Shown piece by piece: positions 25,598 to 35,161 of a stretch of DNA of 64,000 nt. Every line of letters begins with the position of its first letter. The first letter of the stretch is position 1. The stretch is from JAIEPW01 sp964471915 (GTDB lineage: Bacteria; Acidobacteriota; Terriglobia; Bryobacterales; Bryobacteraceae), in the NCBI GenBank assembly GCA_964471915.1, contig CAYYID010000002.1, positions 1 to 64,000 on the forward strand, given 5' to 3'. The notes beneath the pieces were generated by a model. The model saw only the letters and a list, made by a program, of their open reading frames with translations. It was not told the origin of the DNA and made no database searches. The position numbers and the translations under genes are program-made.

Positions 25598-26944
25598 CTA
25601 CTTCCGGGTCAGCAGGTCGTAGCGGACGCCGATGGCGGCGGCCACCGCCAGCCACGCCACGGTGAGCGCGAGGTTCGCCGCCGCGAAATGCCCGATGCCC
25701 AAGCCCGCGGCGGTGCCGGCGAACACGATCCCGGCCTGCAGCAGGTCCCCGGCCCGCCAGAAGAACGAGTCGATGGCGGCCTTGGCTTTGTACTTTTCGT
25801 CGCGGGAGGTCGGCAGGTACAGGGCCTGGCGGGTCGTGTTCTGGATGGAGTAGTCGGTGGCGTTCTCGGCGATCTTGACGATGCGGACCGCCGCCAGCAC
25901 CGGGTAGAACAGCATCAGCGCGTAGCCCGACAGCGCGATCAGGGGCAGCACGAACAACGCGCCGCGCACGCCGATGTAATGGTAGATCCGGGAGACGAGG
26001 AAGCCCTGCGCCAGCATCGAGGCGAGGTTCACCCAGCCGAAGAACTCGCCATAGAAGCCGCCGACGAAGGCCTTCCGCTCCGCTTCGCCGAGTTTCGCCG
26101 CTTCCTCGGTAACCAGCTTGCCGAGCAGAAACTCGCCGGTGGTGTTCACGACGTTCAGCAGCACCATCAGGATGGCGATCAGCAGCAGGTAGCGGTTGCG
26201 GAACACGAGCGCGAAGCCGTCGCTGGCGGAGAGCTTCTCCTTTGCCTGCGCGGCTTTCTCCGGCGCGGCGCCGCTCTCCCGCGCGCTCACCAGCAGGTTC
26301 AGCAGAACGCAACCGGCGAGCACCGCCGCCGCGATCAGCATCAGGCCGTACACGCTGGTTTGTTTCACCAGCCAGCCGGCCGCCTGCGCTCCCAGAAATG
26401 CCCCCAGGGAGCTGCCCAGCGCGATGATGGGGAACAGGCGCTTGCCCTGGGATTCGCTGTACAGGTCGTTCGCGAACGCCCAGAACTGCGCGATGATGAA
26501 CACGTTGAACACGCCCACCCACAGGAAGAACGCGACGCCCACCTTCCAGCCCGCCGCGCCCAGCGCGTAGAACACCAGCAGATTCAGGATGAAGAAACCC
26601 GGCACCCAGGTGACCAGCCGGATCCGGGTGAGCAGCGCGGCCAGGCGGCTGTACAGCGGCACGATCAACAGCAGCAGCGCGGCTTGCCCGGCGGCGGAAT
26701 AAGACTTCACTTCGGCGCCGCCCTCGGTGAGGATCAGCGCCTCCCGCACCGTTTTCAGCACATAGTACGCGCCCAGGAGCAGGAATGCGTTCATGGTCAA
26801 CAGCAGGACCGTCGCGCCTTCGCCGGCGCGCACGTCGGCCATCAGCGATAGCGTCCGCTCCAACCAGCTCTTTCGCGTCCCGAGGACCTTGAAGACAGGA
26901 AAGGACTGGTGCGAGCGCAGCTCGTCGCCGGGGGCGTATTTCAC
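25598..26944 (-). CDS. ATP/ADP translocase (Npt/Tlc)-like membrane transporter
   Basis: The protein has 448 residues. GTG at 26942-26944 overlaps the stop of the upstream gene as GTGA. About 12 hydrophobic segments are visible, with YYVLKTVREALIL near residue 50 and FWAFANDLYSESQGKRLFPI near 150 giving the signature of the NTT/Tlc family and its free-living MFS relatives. A C-terminal NTTRQALYLPTSRDEKYKAK segment also matches. Free-living bacteria are not expected to import ATP; the substrate here is unknown. It is probably an operon with the two upstream genes. Confidence 0.85.
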   Translation of the reverse strand: MKYAPGDELRSHQSFPVFKVLGTRKSWLERTLSLMADVRAGEGATVLLLTMNAFLLLGAYYVLKTVREALILTEGGAEVKSYSAAGQAALLLLIVPLYSRLAALLTRIRLVTWVPGFFILNLLVFYALGAAGWKVGVAFFLWVGVFNVFIIAQFWAFANDLYSESQGKRLFPIIALGSSLGAFLGAQAAGWLVKQTSVYGLMLIAAAVLAGCVLLNLLVSARESGAAPEKAAQAKEKLSASDGFALVFRNRYLLLIAILMVLLNVVNTTGEFLLGKLVTEEAAKLGEAERKAFVGGFYGEFFGWVNLASMLAQGFLVSRIYHYIGVRGALFVLPLIALSGYALMLFYPVLAAVRIVKIAENATDYSIQNTTRQALYLPTSRDEKYKAKAAIDSFFWRAGDLLQAGIVFAGTAAGLGIGHFAAANLALTVAWLAVAAAIGVRYDLLTRK

Positions 26945-28521
26945 CAGTTCCGCTCCACGCCGACCACTTTTCCGCCCCGCAGGTACACGGCGATGGCGCG
27001 CTTGTCCGCATCGGTGAACGACAGCGTCGCCGCCAGATACTCGGCGTTGGACGCCGGCACCCGCGATCCCGCGGCGCCGGGGATCGGCGTCAGAGTACCC
27101 GCACGGTTGTCGAACACCGACCAGGCAATGCGCACCGGATTCGGCCCCGGGAAGTTGTGCTGCCGCGCGAGGTCCACGTACGCCAGTTCGCCGTTGCGCA
27201 CTTCGAACTTGTCCAGCGGCATCACCTGGGTCAGGAACGCCCGGCCGACCTTGTTCCGCCGCTCGATCAGGCACTTGGTCACCCACTCCGCCGCTTTGGG
27301 ATCCGTGTACTGGCCCGCCGCCACGATGGCGCGGATCTCTTCGTCCGTGAACGCCAGCACCTGCTTGGCGGCCCAGAAGTTGTCATCCGGCAGCCGGTTC
27401 AGGAACGCCGGATTCGGGTACTCAGGCACCCAGGTCGCCGGGTTGAAGCGCTCGTACTCGAACTTGCCGACGGACGGCAGGTTCGGAAAGTCAGCCTTGG
27501 CCCACTCCGGCACGGCGAACCCGAACGTGAAGAACTGCTTCGCCGATGTCTTCCAGCCGAACAGATACTCGCCGCCGGAGCGCGCGCTGGTGGCCTTCTG
27601 GGTACCGCTGCCAAGCGCCGAGCCGAAATCGATCAGGTGGTGGTGGATGTACTTGACGCCGCCATTATCCTGCAGCATGTCGATGGTGTTGATGGCCCGC
27701 GAGTCGTCGTGGTTCAACCACGCCGAGAAGACGCCGAGCCCTCGGATATCGCGCCGGTGCTCGTGCGGCACCACGTCGTTCGGGTCGTCGGAGCGGGTTC
27801 CGTAATAGCGGAACGGACCCAGGTCCTTGCCCGCCAGCGCCAGGCTCGCGGTCGCCCGGTAGCCGTTCTGCTGGTCCCGGGGCACTTTGAGCAGCAGGTC
27901 GCTGACATCGCCCTCGGTCATCCGGCGCTTCTTCCCGCGCTGGTCCGTGAACTCCACGTTGCCGCCCAACTGCAACTGCTCGCGCTGGAAGTAGACGATG
28001 TAGTTGTCGGGCACGTCGTAGCCCAGCGCGTAGAAGAACTTCGAGCCGATCTGGTCGGCGGCCGTCGCCATCTCCGGATTGGACCGCGGATCGAACTTGA
28101 CGAAGTACGTCGTGTTCGCCGAGTCGCGGATCACCAGGCCCGGCGTGATCCCTTCGTTCTTGGCCCCGGTGACGGTCCACTTGCCGCTGGCGGGCGGACG
28201 TGTGCCGCCGCCGCCGCGCACCAGTTCCTCCAGGGTCATCCGGCGGTAGTAATGGCGGCGCGTGTACCAGGCGCCGTTGGGCGGCTCCCCGGTGGTATCC
28301 ACCGCGCGGGCCCGCACCGGCGGCTGCCCGGGAACCAGGGCCTTCTCGCCGGGCGTGGACAGCGTGCTCTTGAACAGGTCGTAGACGTCGCTGAGCTTGC
28401 GCCGGATGGCTTTCGAAGCGTCGCGCGGCTTCGGCTCCTCGGCCAGCGGATCGTCCGGATAGAACTTCTGCGCCGAAAGCACCGCCGCCAGCGCCAGGAT
28501 GAGAATCGCGAGTCTCGGCAT
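26941..28521 (-). CDS. Exported protein with kinase-like motifs, unknown function
   Basis: The protein has 526 residues from the ATG at 28519-28521, preceded by GAGGAGCAACCCG. A signal peptide (PRLAILILALAAVLSAQ) leads to a large alpha/beta protein. Motifs recall protein kinase-like folds: YFVKFDPRSNPEM could be the ATP-Lys strand, FSAWLNHDDSRAINT could be the catalytic loop with Asp and Asn, and HHHLIDFGSALGSG resembles the DFG metal site. This is inference from pattern, not a family match. Its neighbours are a translocase-like transporter and a D15-type barrel. Confidence 0.65.
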   Translation of the reverse strand: MPRLAILILALAAVLSAQKFYPDDPLAEEPKPRDASKAIRRKLSDVYDLFKSTLSTPGEKALVPGQPPVRARAVDTTGEPPNGAWYTRRHYYRRMTLEELVRGGGGTRPPASGKWTVTGAKNEGITPGLVIRDSANTTYFVKFDPRSNPEMATAADQIGSKFFYALGYDVPDNYIVYFQREQLQLGGNVEFTDQRGKKRRMTEGDVSDLLLKVPRDQQNGYRATASLALAGKDLGPFRYYGTRSDDPNDVVPHEHRRDIRGLGVFSAWLNHDDSRAINTIDMLQDNGGVKYIHHHLIDFGSALGSGTQKATSARSGGEYLFGWKTSAKQFFTFGFAVPEWAKADFPNLPSVGKFEYERFNPATWVPEYPNPAFLNRLPDDNFWAAKQVLAFTDEEIRAIVAAGQYTDPKAAEWVTKCLIERRNKVGRAFLTQVMPLDKFEVRNGELAYVDLARQHNFPGPNPVRIAWSVFDNRAGTLTPIPGAAGSRVPASNAEYLAATLSFTDADKRAIAVYLRGGKVVGVERNW

Positions 28522-28532
28522 CGGGTTGCTCC

Positions 28533-29774
28533 TCAATACACCGGCTGGCTGGTCGACGTCCCGAAGGGACGCTGCCCGAAAATGTCGTTGAACTTGAACC
28601 AGATCTGGAATCCCTCGTGGCTGAAGCCGACGTCCACGCGGATGAACGTCGCGTTACGCACGTTGAAGCGCATTCCGAAACCCAGCGACGCCTCCAGATC
28701 CCGGAAGTTCAACTGGCCCCGCCGCGCGAACACCTTCCCGCCGTCGGCGAACACCGCCATATCCAGCCCGCTGAACACCTCCCAGCGGTACTCGCCGTTG
28801 AACACCACCAGGTTGTTGTCGTTGAAGCGGAACGGCCGGAACCCGCGCAAATCGTCGGAGCCGCCCAGCGTAGGCCGCAGGTAGAAGGGAACGGCGTTGC
28901 CCGCGCCGACATCCGTCAGGATCGTGCGGCCGCGCAGCGCGAACACGCGCGTCTTGTTGAAGATCGGAATGTACTGCTGCAGGTCCAGATCGATCCGGTT
29001 GAAGCTGTAGCGGTCGCGCTTCTGGTCCTCGTACCGGCTGTACTGCAGAACGTAGTTGCCGCCCGCCCGCGGACCCCGGGCGTCGTCCCGCTAGTCCACC
29101 TGCGCGAAAGTTCCGTAGCGCATGAAGTTCGATTGCACGTCGATGCCCGGCGCCTGCCGCGGCGTGTACGTCACGTCGGTGCTCGCAAAGCGGTCGTCCT
29201 TCCCGGGTCCCACGTTCGTCCACAGGTAACCAGCGGAGCCGCCGATCAGCAAAAGCCGGTGGGTGAACGGGCGCACGCCCAGCGAGAAATCGGCGCTCGT
29301 GTCTTCCAGGCGGTAATTGGTCCGCCCCGTGCGCTTCGAGTCCGGACCCGGACCGTAATACTGCACGCCCGGATAGTTATGATGCAGCGCCAGGAAGTCG
29401 ACGAACAGCCGCTTGTTCCACAGTTCGGGCGCCGATAGTCCGAACTGGTACCGCTGGAAGCCCCGGAACGAAACCTGGTACGCTGCGTCCAGCCGCAGCC
29501 GCTCCCCCAGCAGGTCATCGCGCCGCAGACGCGGGCCGAGCGCGAAGCCCCCGCCGGTGATCAACCCGCCGAACTTGACCCCCAGGCCGTGATAGCCGGC
29601 TCCCACAGGGTTCAGGAAGCCTCGGTCCTTGAGAGTGCGCAGGAACTCCTCCTGCTTGCTCACCACTTCCGGCTTGAGTTCGGCCTGCTTCTGGTCGCGC
29701 GCCTTCTCGACCTCCGCTTCGCGCGTCTGCGCCAAGGCGCAAACCGCGCCCCACAACAGGAACACTGCTCGCAT
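28533..29774 (-). pseudogene. D15/BamA-like outer-membrane barrel interrupted by an in-frame TAG
   Basis: The frame from ATG at 29774 (signal peptide MRAVFLLWGAVCALAQ) to 28533 would encode 413 codons. TAG at 29091-29093 falls after MRYGTFAQVD and the same frame continues with RDDARGPRAGGNYVLQYSRY through FNRIDLDLQQYIPIF to a typical barrel end IWFKFNDIFGQRPFG. Related proteins have Trp or Tyr before RDD, so a single TGG or TAC change explains the stop. Either the barrel is truncated and dead, or the codon is suppressed. The sequence downstream of the stop looks fully conserved. Confidence 0.8.
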
Positions 29775-29889
29775 GTATCTTCCGCCCGGTTGAACCATTC
29801 GCTATTCCAATCCCAGATTACGAGTTCCCTTATCATTGCAGATTCGTCAAGGGGCAGATTCGTAACGAGGCGTCCTTATACTGAATTAC

Positions 29890-32331
29890 ATGAGCCGGCC
29901 GGTTCTCCGGATCCTGATCGCTTGCGCGGGCTTGGCCGCGGCCCAGGACGACCCCGCGCTGCTGTTCGAGCAGGCCGAGAAGCTCCGCGCCCAGCCGCAG
30001 TCCCGCCGCGAAGCCGCGGACCTCTACCGCCGCGCCGCGGGCGCCTTCCGCGCCTCCGGCGACGCCGCGCGCGAGGCCCGCTCCCGCTTCCGGCTGGGCC
30101 AGACCCTCGAACTCCTCACCGACTATTCCGCCGCCCGCGCGGCGTTTCAGGAATCGCTGTCCGCCGCCACGCGAGCCGGGTCTCCCGCCGCGGAAGCCGA
30201 CGCCTATTACGGGCTGGGACGCGTCACCGCCGCGGCGAACGACTCCGGCGCCGCGCTCGAAGCCTATCACCAGGCTCTCGCCCGCCGCCGCGCCCTGAAG
30301 CAGCCCTTCGAAACCGCCCTCACGCTCCACAACCTCGCCACCGTCCACGCCAACCGCGCCGACATCCCGCCCGCCCTCGCCGCGCTCGACGAAGCGCTGC
30401 GCATCCGCCGCGAGATCCAGGACCAGCCCGGCATCGGTTACACGCTCTACGCCATCGCGGTGGCCCATTGGACCGCCGGCGACGTGCCGCGCGCGCTCGA
30501 TATCTACCGCGAGGGGCTCGCGCACTGGCAGTCCCAGAAGGACCTGCGCGGCCAGGCCGACACCCTGAACGCCATGGGCCTGGCGTTCGCGGCGCTCGGC
30601 GACCACCGCCAGGCCCGCCTGCGCTACGACGAGGCGCTGGCGCTGTTCCAGCAGCTCAAGCTCCCGATCCACGAAGCCTACACGCGCAACAACATCGGCC
30701 TCAGCGCCGCCGCCGAGGGCAAGCGCGACGAAGCGCGGCGGCTCTTCACGGCGGTGCTGCCGGTCCTCCGCCAGGCCCAGGACCTGCGCGGCGTCGCTTA
30801 CGCGATGCACAACCTCGCGGACCTGGATCACCCGGCCACGCAAACCACGCTCGACCTGCTCAACGATTCGCGGTCTATCAAAGGCCAGCTCGGCGACCGC
30901 GCGGGCGCGGTCGCGTCCCTGCGGCGGCTCGCCGAAGCCCGCCGCTCGCGCCGCGAGACACACCTGGCGCTCCCCGAGATCCGCGACGCCATCGAGCTGG
31001 AGCGCTCCATGGGAAACCGCCCCGGCGAAGCCGCCGCCGAGCGCGTCCACGCGGCCATCCTGCGCGACCTCCAGCGCCTGCCCGAGGCTCGCGCCGCCCT
31101 CGAACGCGCCGTGGCCCGCATCGAGGACCTCCGCGCCGAAGTGGTCAGCCCGGACCTCCGTTCTTCGTACTTCGCCACCCAGGCGGGCCTGTACCAGGAT
31201 CTGATCGAGATGCACATCGCCCTCGGGCAGCCGGACCGCGCGTTCGCCGTCAGCGAACGCAGCCGCGCGCGCGTGCTGCTGGATCATCTCGCCTCCGCGC
31301 GCGAAACCTTGCCCGGTCCGCTCGCCGCGAAGGAGAAAAGCCTCGCCCGCCAGATCGCCGCGCAGGCGCAGTTGCTGCCGCGGTTGCCCGCCGCGGGACG
31401 CGAAGCCGCGGCGCTACGCCGCCGCCTGGACCTGCTGTTCGACGAATGGTCGCGGCTCCAGGGGCAGCGCCGCGCCGGGGTCCGCGAGGCGGCCGCCTGG
31501 ACCGCCGCGCGCGCCGCCACACTGCTGGAACCGGGCGACGCCCTGATCGAGTACTCCGTCGGCGAGCGTGCCTCCTTCGCCTGGATCGTCACCCGGGCGG
31601 GGCTGCGGCACGTGCGCCTGCCGGGGCGGGACGTGCTGGAGGCGCGCGTGCGCGCCTACCACCAGGCCGTTTCTACGCGGGATCCCCGGTCGGAGGACGC
31701 CGCGCGCGACCTCCGCGGCCTGCTGATCGATCCCCTGGGAACGCTCGAGGGCATCCGTCGCGTCGCCTTCGTGCCGGACGCTCCTCTGCAATTCGCGACC
31801 CTGGCCGCGCTGGCGATCGACCGCTTCGAAGCGGTGGAGCTTCCGTCCGCCGCCACGCTGGCCGTGCTCCGCGCCCGCCCGCGCCCCGCCGCCGGGCCAC
31901 GCCTGACGCTGCTGGCCGACCCCGTGTTCGCCGCCTCCGACGTCCGCGTGGCAGCCAATCGCGGCGCCGCCGGCGAGCCGGTTCCCGGTTACCTGCGCCT
32001 GTACGAGATCTACAACTGGAAGCTGGCCGCGGATCTGGTGGTGCTCAGCGCTTGCCGGACGGCCCTGGGAGCCGAGGTCCGCGGCGAGGGCGTGATGAGC
32101 CTCACCCGCGGATTCCTGCATGCCGGCGCCGCGCGCGTGGTCGCCTCCCGCTGGGCCGTCGAGGACCGCGCCACTGCCGAGCTGATGCGGCGGTTCTACG
32201 AAGGCATGCTGCGCCGGCGGCTGACTCCGTCGGCCGCCCTGCGCGAGGCGCAGCTCGCGGTGCGGGCCGACTCGCGGTGGCGGGATCCGTACTTCTGGGC
32301 CGGCTTCTCGCTGCACGGCGATTGGCGGTAG
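29890..32331 (+). CDS. Exported TPR-CHAT protein lacking the catalytic His block
   Basis: The protein has 813 residues with a short signal peptide (RILIACAGLAAAQDD). About nine TPR units span residues 25-440, including QADTLNAMGLAFAALGDHRQ. The CHAT domain follows from about 540: the Cys motif LVVLSACRTALG is present with GFLHAGAARVVASRWAVED behind it. The usual block of about 80-90 residues with HFATHG between DPVF and the Cys motif is missing; only about 35 residues remain. So the caspase-like dyad is incomplete and the protein is probably not a protease. Confidence 0.88.
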   Translation: MSRPVLRILIACAGLAAAQDDPALLFEQAEKLRAQPQSRREAADLYRRAAGAFRASGDAAREARSRFRLGQTLELLTDYSAARAAFQESLSAATRAGSPAAEADAYYGLGRVTAAANDSGAALEAYHQALARRRALKQPFETALTLHNLATVHANRADIPPALAALDEALRIRREIQDQPGIGYTLYAIAVAHWTAGDVPRALDIYREGLAHWQSQKDLRGQADTLNAMGLAFAALGDHRQARLRYDEALALFQQLKLPIHEAYTRNNIGLSAAAEGKRDEARRLFTAVLPVLRQAQDLRGVAYAMHNLADLDHPATQTTLDLLNDSRSIKGQLGDRAGAVASLRRLAEARRSRRETHLALPEIRDAIELERSMGNRPGEAAAERVHAAILRDLQRLPEARAALERAVARIEDLRAEVVSPDLRSSYFATQAGLYQDLIEMHIALGQPDRAFAVSERSRARVLLDHLASARETLPGPLAAKEKSLARQIAAQAQLLPRLPAAGREAAALRRRLDLLFDEWSRLQGQRRAGVREAAAWTAARAATLLEPGDALIEYSVGERASFAWIVTRAGLRHVRLPGRDVLEARVRAYHQAVSTRDPRSEDAARDLRGLLIDPLGTLEGIRRVAFVPDAPLQFATLAALAIDRFEAVELPSAATLAVLRARPRPAAGPRLTLLADPVFAASDVRVAANRGAAGEPVPGYLRLYEIYNWKLAADLVVLSACRTALGAEVRGEGVMSLTRGFLHAGAARVVASRWAVEDRATAELMRRFYEGMLRRRLTPSAALREAQLAVRADSRWRDPYFWAGFSLHGDWR

Positions 32332-32341
32332 CGAGCGCCTG

Positions 32342-33316
32342 TCAGGCGAAGAACGTGCGCCACGTCGTCACCACCAGCGCGTGCGTCACCATCGAGGTCC
32401 GGATGCTGCCCGTCGCGCGGAAGGCCAGCCCGTAGAACAGCCCCGCGCAGGCGGCCAGCGCCGAGAACTTCCAGTTCGGGAACTCGCGGAACCCCAGGTG
32501 CACGGACCCGAACAGCAGCGCCGCCGCCACCAGGCCCACCCACGGCTTCTTCGTCCACTGCCCGATCCAGGTTTGCAGCAGGCCGCGGAAAACGAACTCT
32601 TCGCTCAACGCCACCACCCAGAGGATGCCCGCGAACGTCATCACGGCCGCGATCGCCACCCGCCACCACGCCGCCTGCGGCATGCGCAACTCCGCGAAGC
32701 CGATCGCCGGCGCCACCAGCACGGCTACCGGCAGAAACAACAGGAAGTACAGCGCGCCGATCTGCCAGTCCCGCTTCTGCGGGATGAAGCCAAAGCCGAC
32801 CTTCATGCCCCGCAGGTCCAGCAGCGCGAAGATCCCCAGCCGGATCAGGGCGAGTTGCCCCAGAATCTGCAGCGGGATCTTGCGGTGCGGCACCGGATAC
32901 AGTTCCGGGAACACTTTGCCCGCGATCACCGCGGCTACCAGCACCACGAACGCCAGGTCCGTCAACGCCTGGTGCGGCAGGACGACATACCAGAACGCGG
33001 TAACCAGAAACAACACCAGCAGGATCGCGAAGCTGCGCCAGTCGAAGCGGTCCACGGCGAGGGTGGCGGCGAGGTACGGCGCGACGGCGCTGGCGGTGAG
33101 CGCCAGGGCGAGCGCCGCCGGCGGCATCATCCGCGCCACCTTGACGCGGGCGGATTCCGTGCCCAGAATCAGGTAGAACTTCGCCTCGAGCAGGAACGCC
33201 GGCAGCAGCGCCAGCACCAGCCCGTGCGGGATCTGGTATTCGGAAGCATAGAGCCAGGCAGCGATGGCGCAGACGATCCACAATGCCGCAAGGCCCAGCC
33301 AGTACGGGCGGGTCAT
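32342..33316 (-). CDS. CPBP-family intramembrane glutamic endopeptidase
   Basis: The protein has 324 residues with about nine membrane segments. The CPBP signature is VALSEEFVFRGLLQTWIG (two Glu and Arg), FGSVHLGFR (His) and MVTHALV (His) near the C-terminus. The start at 33316 is chosen as MTRPYW; an upstream ATG at 33328 exists. These proteases process prenylated or membrane proteins and occur in many bacterial contexts, including bacteriocin immunity. It is divergent from the 33315 gene with overlapping start codons. Confidence 0.88.
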   Translation of the reverse strand: MTRPYWLGLAALWIVCAIAAWLYASEYQIPHGLVLALLPAFLLEAKFYLILGTESARVKVARMMPPAALALALTASAVAPYLAATLAVDRFDWRSFAILLVLFLVTAFWYVVLPHQALTDLAFVVLVAAVIAGKVFPELYPVPHRKIPLQILGQLALIRLGIFALLDLRGMKVGFGFIPQKRDWQIGALYFLLFLPVAVLVAPAIGFAELRMPQAAWWRVAIAAVMTFAGILWVVALSEEFVFRGLLQTWIGQWTKKPWVGLVAAALLFGSVHLGFREFPNWKFSALAACAGLFYGLAFRATGSIRTSMVTHALVVTTWRTFFA

Positions 33317-33995
33317 GTTCTGTCTCATCGTAGCAGCGCGGCTGTTTGCGGCGGATCCGCCGCCGGACCTGGCGCGCCGCGTCGCCGCGCGCGAAACGGA
33401 GTCCGCCGCCGCGCGGGCCGACTACACCTACCGCCAGACGGTGCGCGTGGACGAACTTGATACCCCGGGCGCCTACTACGCCGAGGCGCGGGAGATCGTG
33501 TTCCTGCCTTCCGGCGAGCGCGCCGAGAAGTTCCTCCGCAAACCCGAGGATCGCCTGAAGCGCCTGAAGCTCACCGAGGAGGATTTTCGCGACCTGCGCG
33601 AGATCCAGCCGATGCTGCTGACGCTCGACGTGCTGCGTTTCTACGAGACGAAGCCGCGCGGCGAAGAGGACGGGCTGTGGGTGCTTGAAGTACGGCCGCG
33701 GCAGGTGCTCGAAGGCCAGCGCTGGTTCGAGGGCCTCTTGTGGATCGATCCGGCGGACTACTCGATTGTGCGCTTCTCGGGCCGGGCCGTGCCGCAGCGG
33801 CACTCCACGCGCAACGAGAATCTTTCGCCGCGCTTCACCACCACGCGCCGGAAGGTCGACGGGCACTGGTTCGCCGTGAAAACGGAGGGCGAAGAGACGC
33901 TGGCGTTTCACAACGGCCCGCTGCGCATGCGGCTGACCGTGACCTATACGGAGTGGAAGCGCTTCCAGGCCGAGTCGAGCATCACCTTCCGCTGA
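33315..33995 (+). CDS. Exported protein, possibly LolA/outer-membrane lipoprotein-sorting-like
   Basis: The protein has 226 residues from the ATG at 33315 with a short export signal (MFCLIVAARLFAADPPPD). A beta-rich layout such as YTYRQTVRVDELDTPGAYYA and EGLLWIDPADYSIVRFSGRA resembles proteins annotated as outer-membrane lipoprotein-sorting proteins in acidobacteria, which have a LolA/LolB-like barrel. No direct motif was found. It is followed by a protein with signal-peptide damage. Confidence in the family is low; the gene itself is likely real. Confidence 0.7.
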   Translation: MFCLIVAARLFAADPPPDLARRVAARETESAAARADYTYRQTVRVDELDTPGAYYAEAREIVFLPSGERAEKFLRKPEDRLKRLKLTEEDFRDLREIQPMLLTLDVLRFYETKPRGEEDGLWVLEVRPRQVLEGQRWFEGLLWIDPADYSIVRFSGRAVPQRHSTRNENLSPRFTTTRRKVDGHWFAVKTEGEETLAFHNGPLRMRLTVTYTEWKRFQAESSITFR

Positions 33996-34086
33996 CGTAT
34001 CTTAGAGGGCATGAAAACGCTCGGCATGGCGCTGCTGTTCGTGACGGCGCTTAGCGCAACCGCGCTACCTCTACAAGACGATCTTC

Positions 34087-34740
34087 GTGCAGGCCGCGCC
34101 CGGCAAGGTGCTGGAGCTGATCGAGCTCTACAAGTCCCGCGTGCCGGTTTACGACGCCTCGGGTGACGAGCGTCCCTTGTGGATGCGCCACTCGCAGGGC
34201 GACAAATGGGATCTGCTGTTGCTCTTTCCCATGGGCTCCTGGAGCGACTACTACGCGGCGGCGCGGGTCGCCAAGCGCAGCGAGGCGTACCGCAAGTCCG
34301 GCGTGCCGCAGGCGGAGTTCGCGAAGAAGTTCTACGAAGCGGTCGCCTGGCACGAAGAGGTGTTCGTCGAAGGTCCGCCGCTCGAAATGGTGAAGAAGGC
34401 CTGGGCGGACGCCGGGTTCTTTCACGTCGAGATCTTCATCTCGCTGCCCGGCAAGCAGGCCGAGCTGTACAAGGAACGGGAGATGGAAAACGCCTACCAG
34501 AAGGGAATCGGGCGTCCGGAGAACCTGATCTTCACGCACGACCAGGGCGCGGCGTGGGATCTGTATACGATCGGGTTCTACAAGAGCCTGCGGCACTACG
34601 CCGAGAGCGGCGACGTGCCGCGCGAGAAGCAGGAAGCGGCGGCGAAGCAGGCGGGGTTCCGGGGCGCCGATTTCATCGGCCCGTACCTGAGGTCGCTGAT
34701 CGCGACGCACCACGACACGCTGTGCGTGCCCGTGAAGTAG
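34087..34740 (+). CDS. Two-module ferredoxin-like fold protein, export signal out of frame
   Basis: The frame is open from a TGA near 34050 and reads RYLYKTIFVQAAPGKVLELI. The GTG at 34087 is the first usable start; about 217 residues follow. Two similar halves, around VLELIELYKSRVPVY and HVEIFISLPGKQAELYKERE, recall dimeric alpha-beta barrel (ABM/NIPSNAP-type) units. Just upstream in another frame, ATG at 34011 encodes KTLGMALLFVTALSA, a perfect signal-peptide start that would join RYLYK if two bases were restored near 34061. So the exported form is broken by a frameshift. The activity is unknown. Confidence 0.65.
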   Translation: MQAAPGKVLELIELYKSRVPVYDASGDERPLWMRHSQGDKWDLLLLFPMGSWSDYYAAARVAKRSEAYRKSGVPQAEFAKKFYEAVAWHEEVFVEGPPLEMVKKAWADAGFFHVEIFISLPGKQAELYKEREMENAYQKGIGRPENLIFTHDQGAAWDLYTIGFYKSLRHYAESGDVPREKQEAAAKQAGFRGADFIGPYLRSLIATHHDTLCVPVK

Positions 34741-35092
34741 GTCTGCAGATGCGGTAATGTCAGAAGTTCCTTTCGCGTGTGGCTACAGGATAAGTATCGT
34801 GTTAACAGCGCTTTGCGGACTGTCTACACTCGAGAGAACACACGCAGATTCGCCCGCCACGATCTTGAGGCACTGCCGCACTCCCGAGCCGTAAGGCACG
34901 CTAGCCCGACCCGCGTGCTTTGTCCGATCAAGTTCAACCATTGAAACACATGGTAGTAGTTCGGATCCCGCGCCCGCCGTCCACGCAACGCTTCGAACGG
35001 CAAGTCATTGATAACAATACGTTTTTAACCTAAAGACACTAGGGTTTCGACAGCCGCTTCCGTGACATTGGCGTGATGACAGAAGAAAACTC
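34741..35092. other. Intergenic stretch before the DUF5343 island
   Basis: About 350 bases with lower GC and no convincing open frame. It has AT-rich runs near 35010-35040. It marks a change of composition at the left edge of the island. Confidence 0.5.
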
Positions 35093-35121
35093 TTGCAAGT
35101 CGTACCGTGATGTCTTAAGAT
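35093..35121 (+). promoter_or_regulatory. Possible sigma-70 promoter of the DUF5343 gene
   Basis: TTGCAA at 35093-35098 and TAAGAT at 35116-35121 are separated by 17 bases and lie about 41 bases upstream of the ATG. Matches are partial, but the spacing is ideal. Confidence 0.4.
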
Positions 35122-35161
35122 TTAAGTGACACGAAGCACGTGAGTTTTGATGGAGGCAGAA

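Noticed and set aside
29091..29093. TAG as pyrrolysine
   Set aside because: No pylT, pylS or related gene was seen and the codon is not in a methyltransferase context.
29589..32435. 948-codon open frame across the TPR-CHAT gene
   Set aside because: It is Arg/Pro/Ala-rich shadow sequence; the TPR-CHAT frame has the real motifs.
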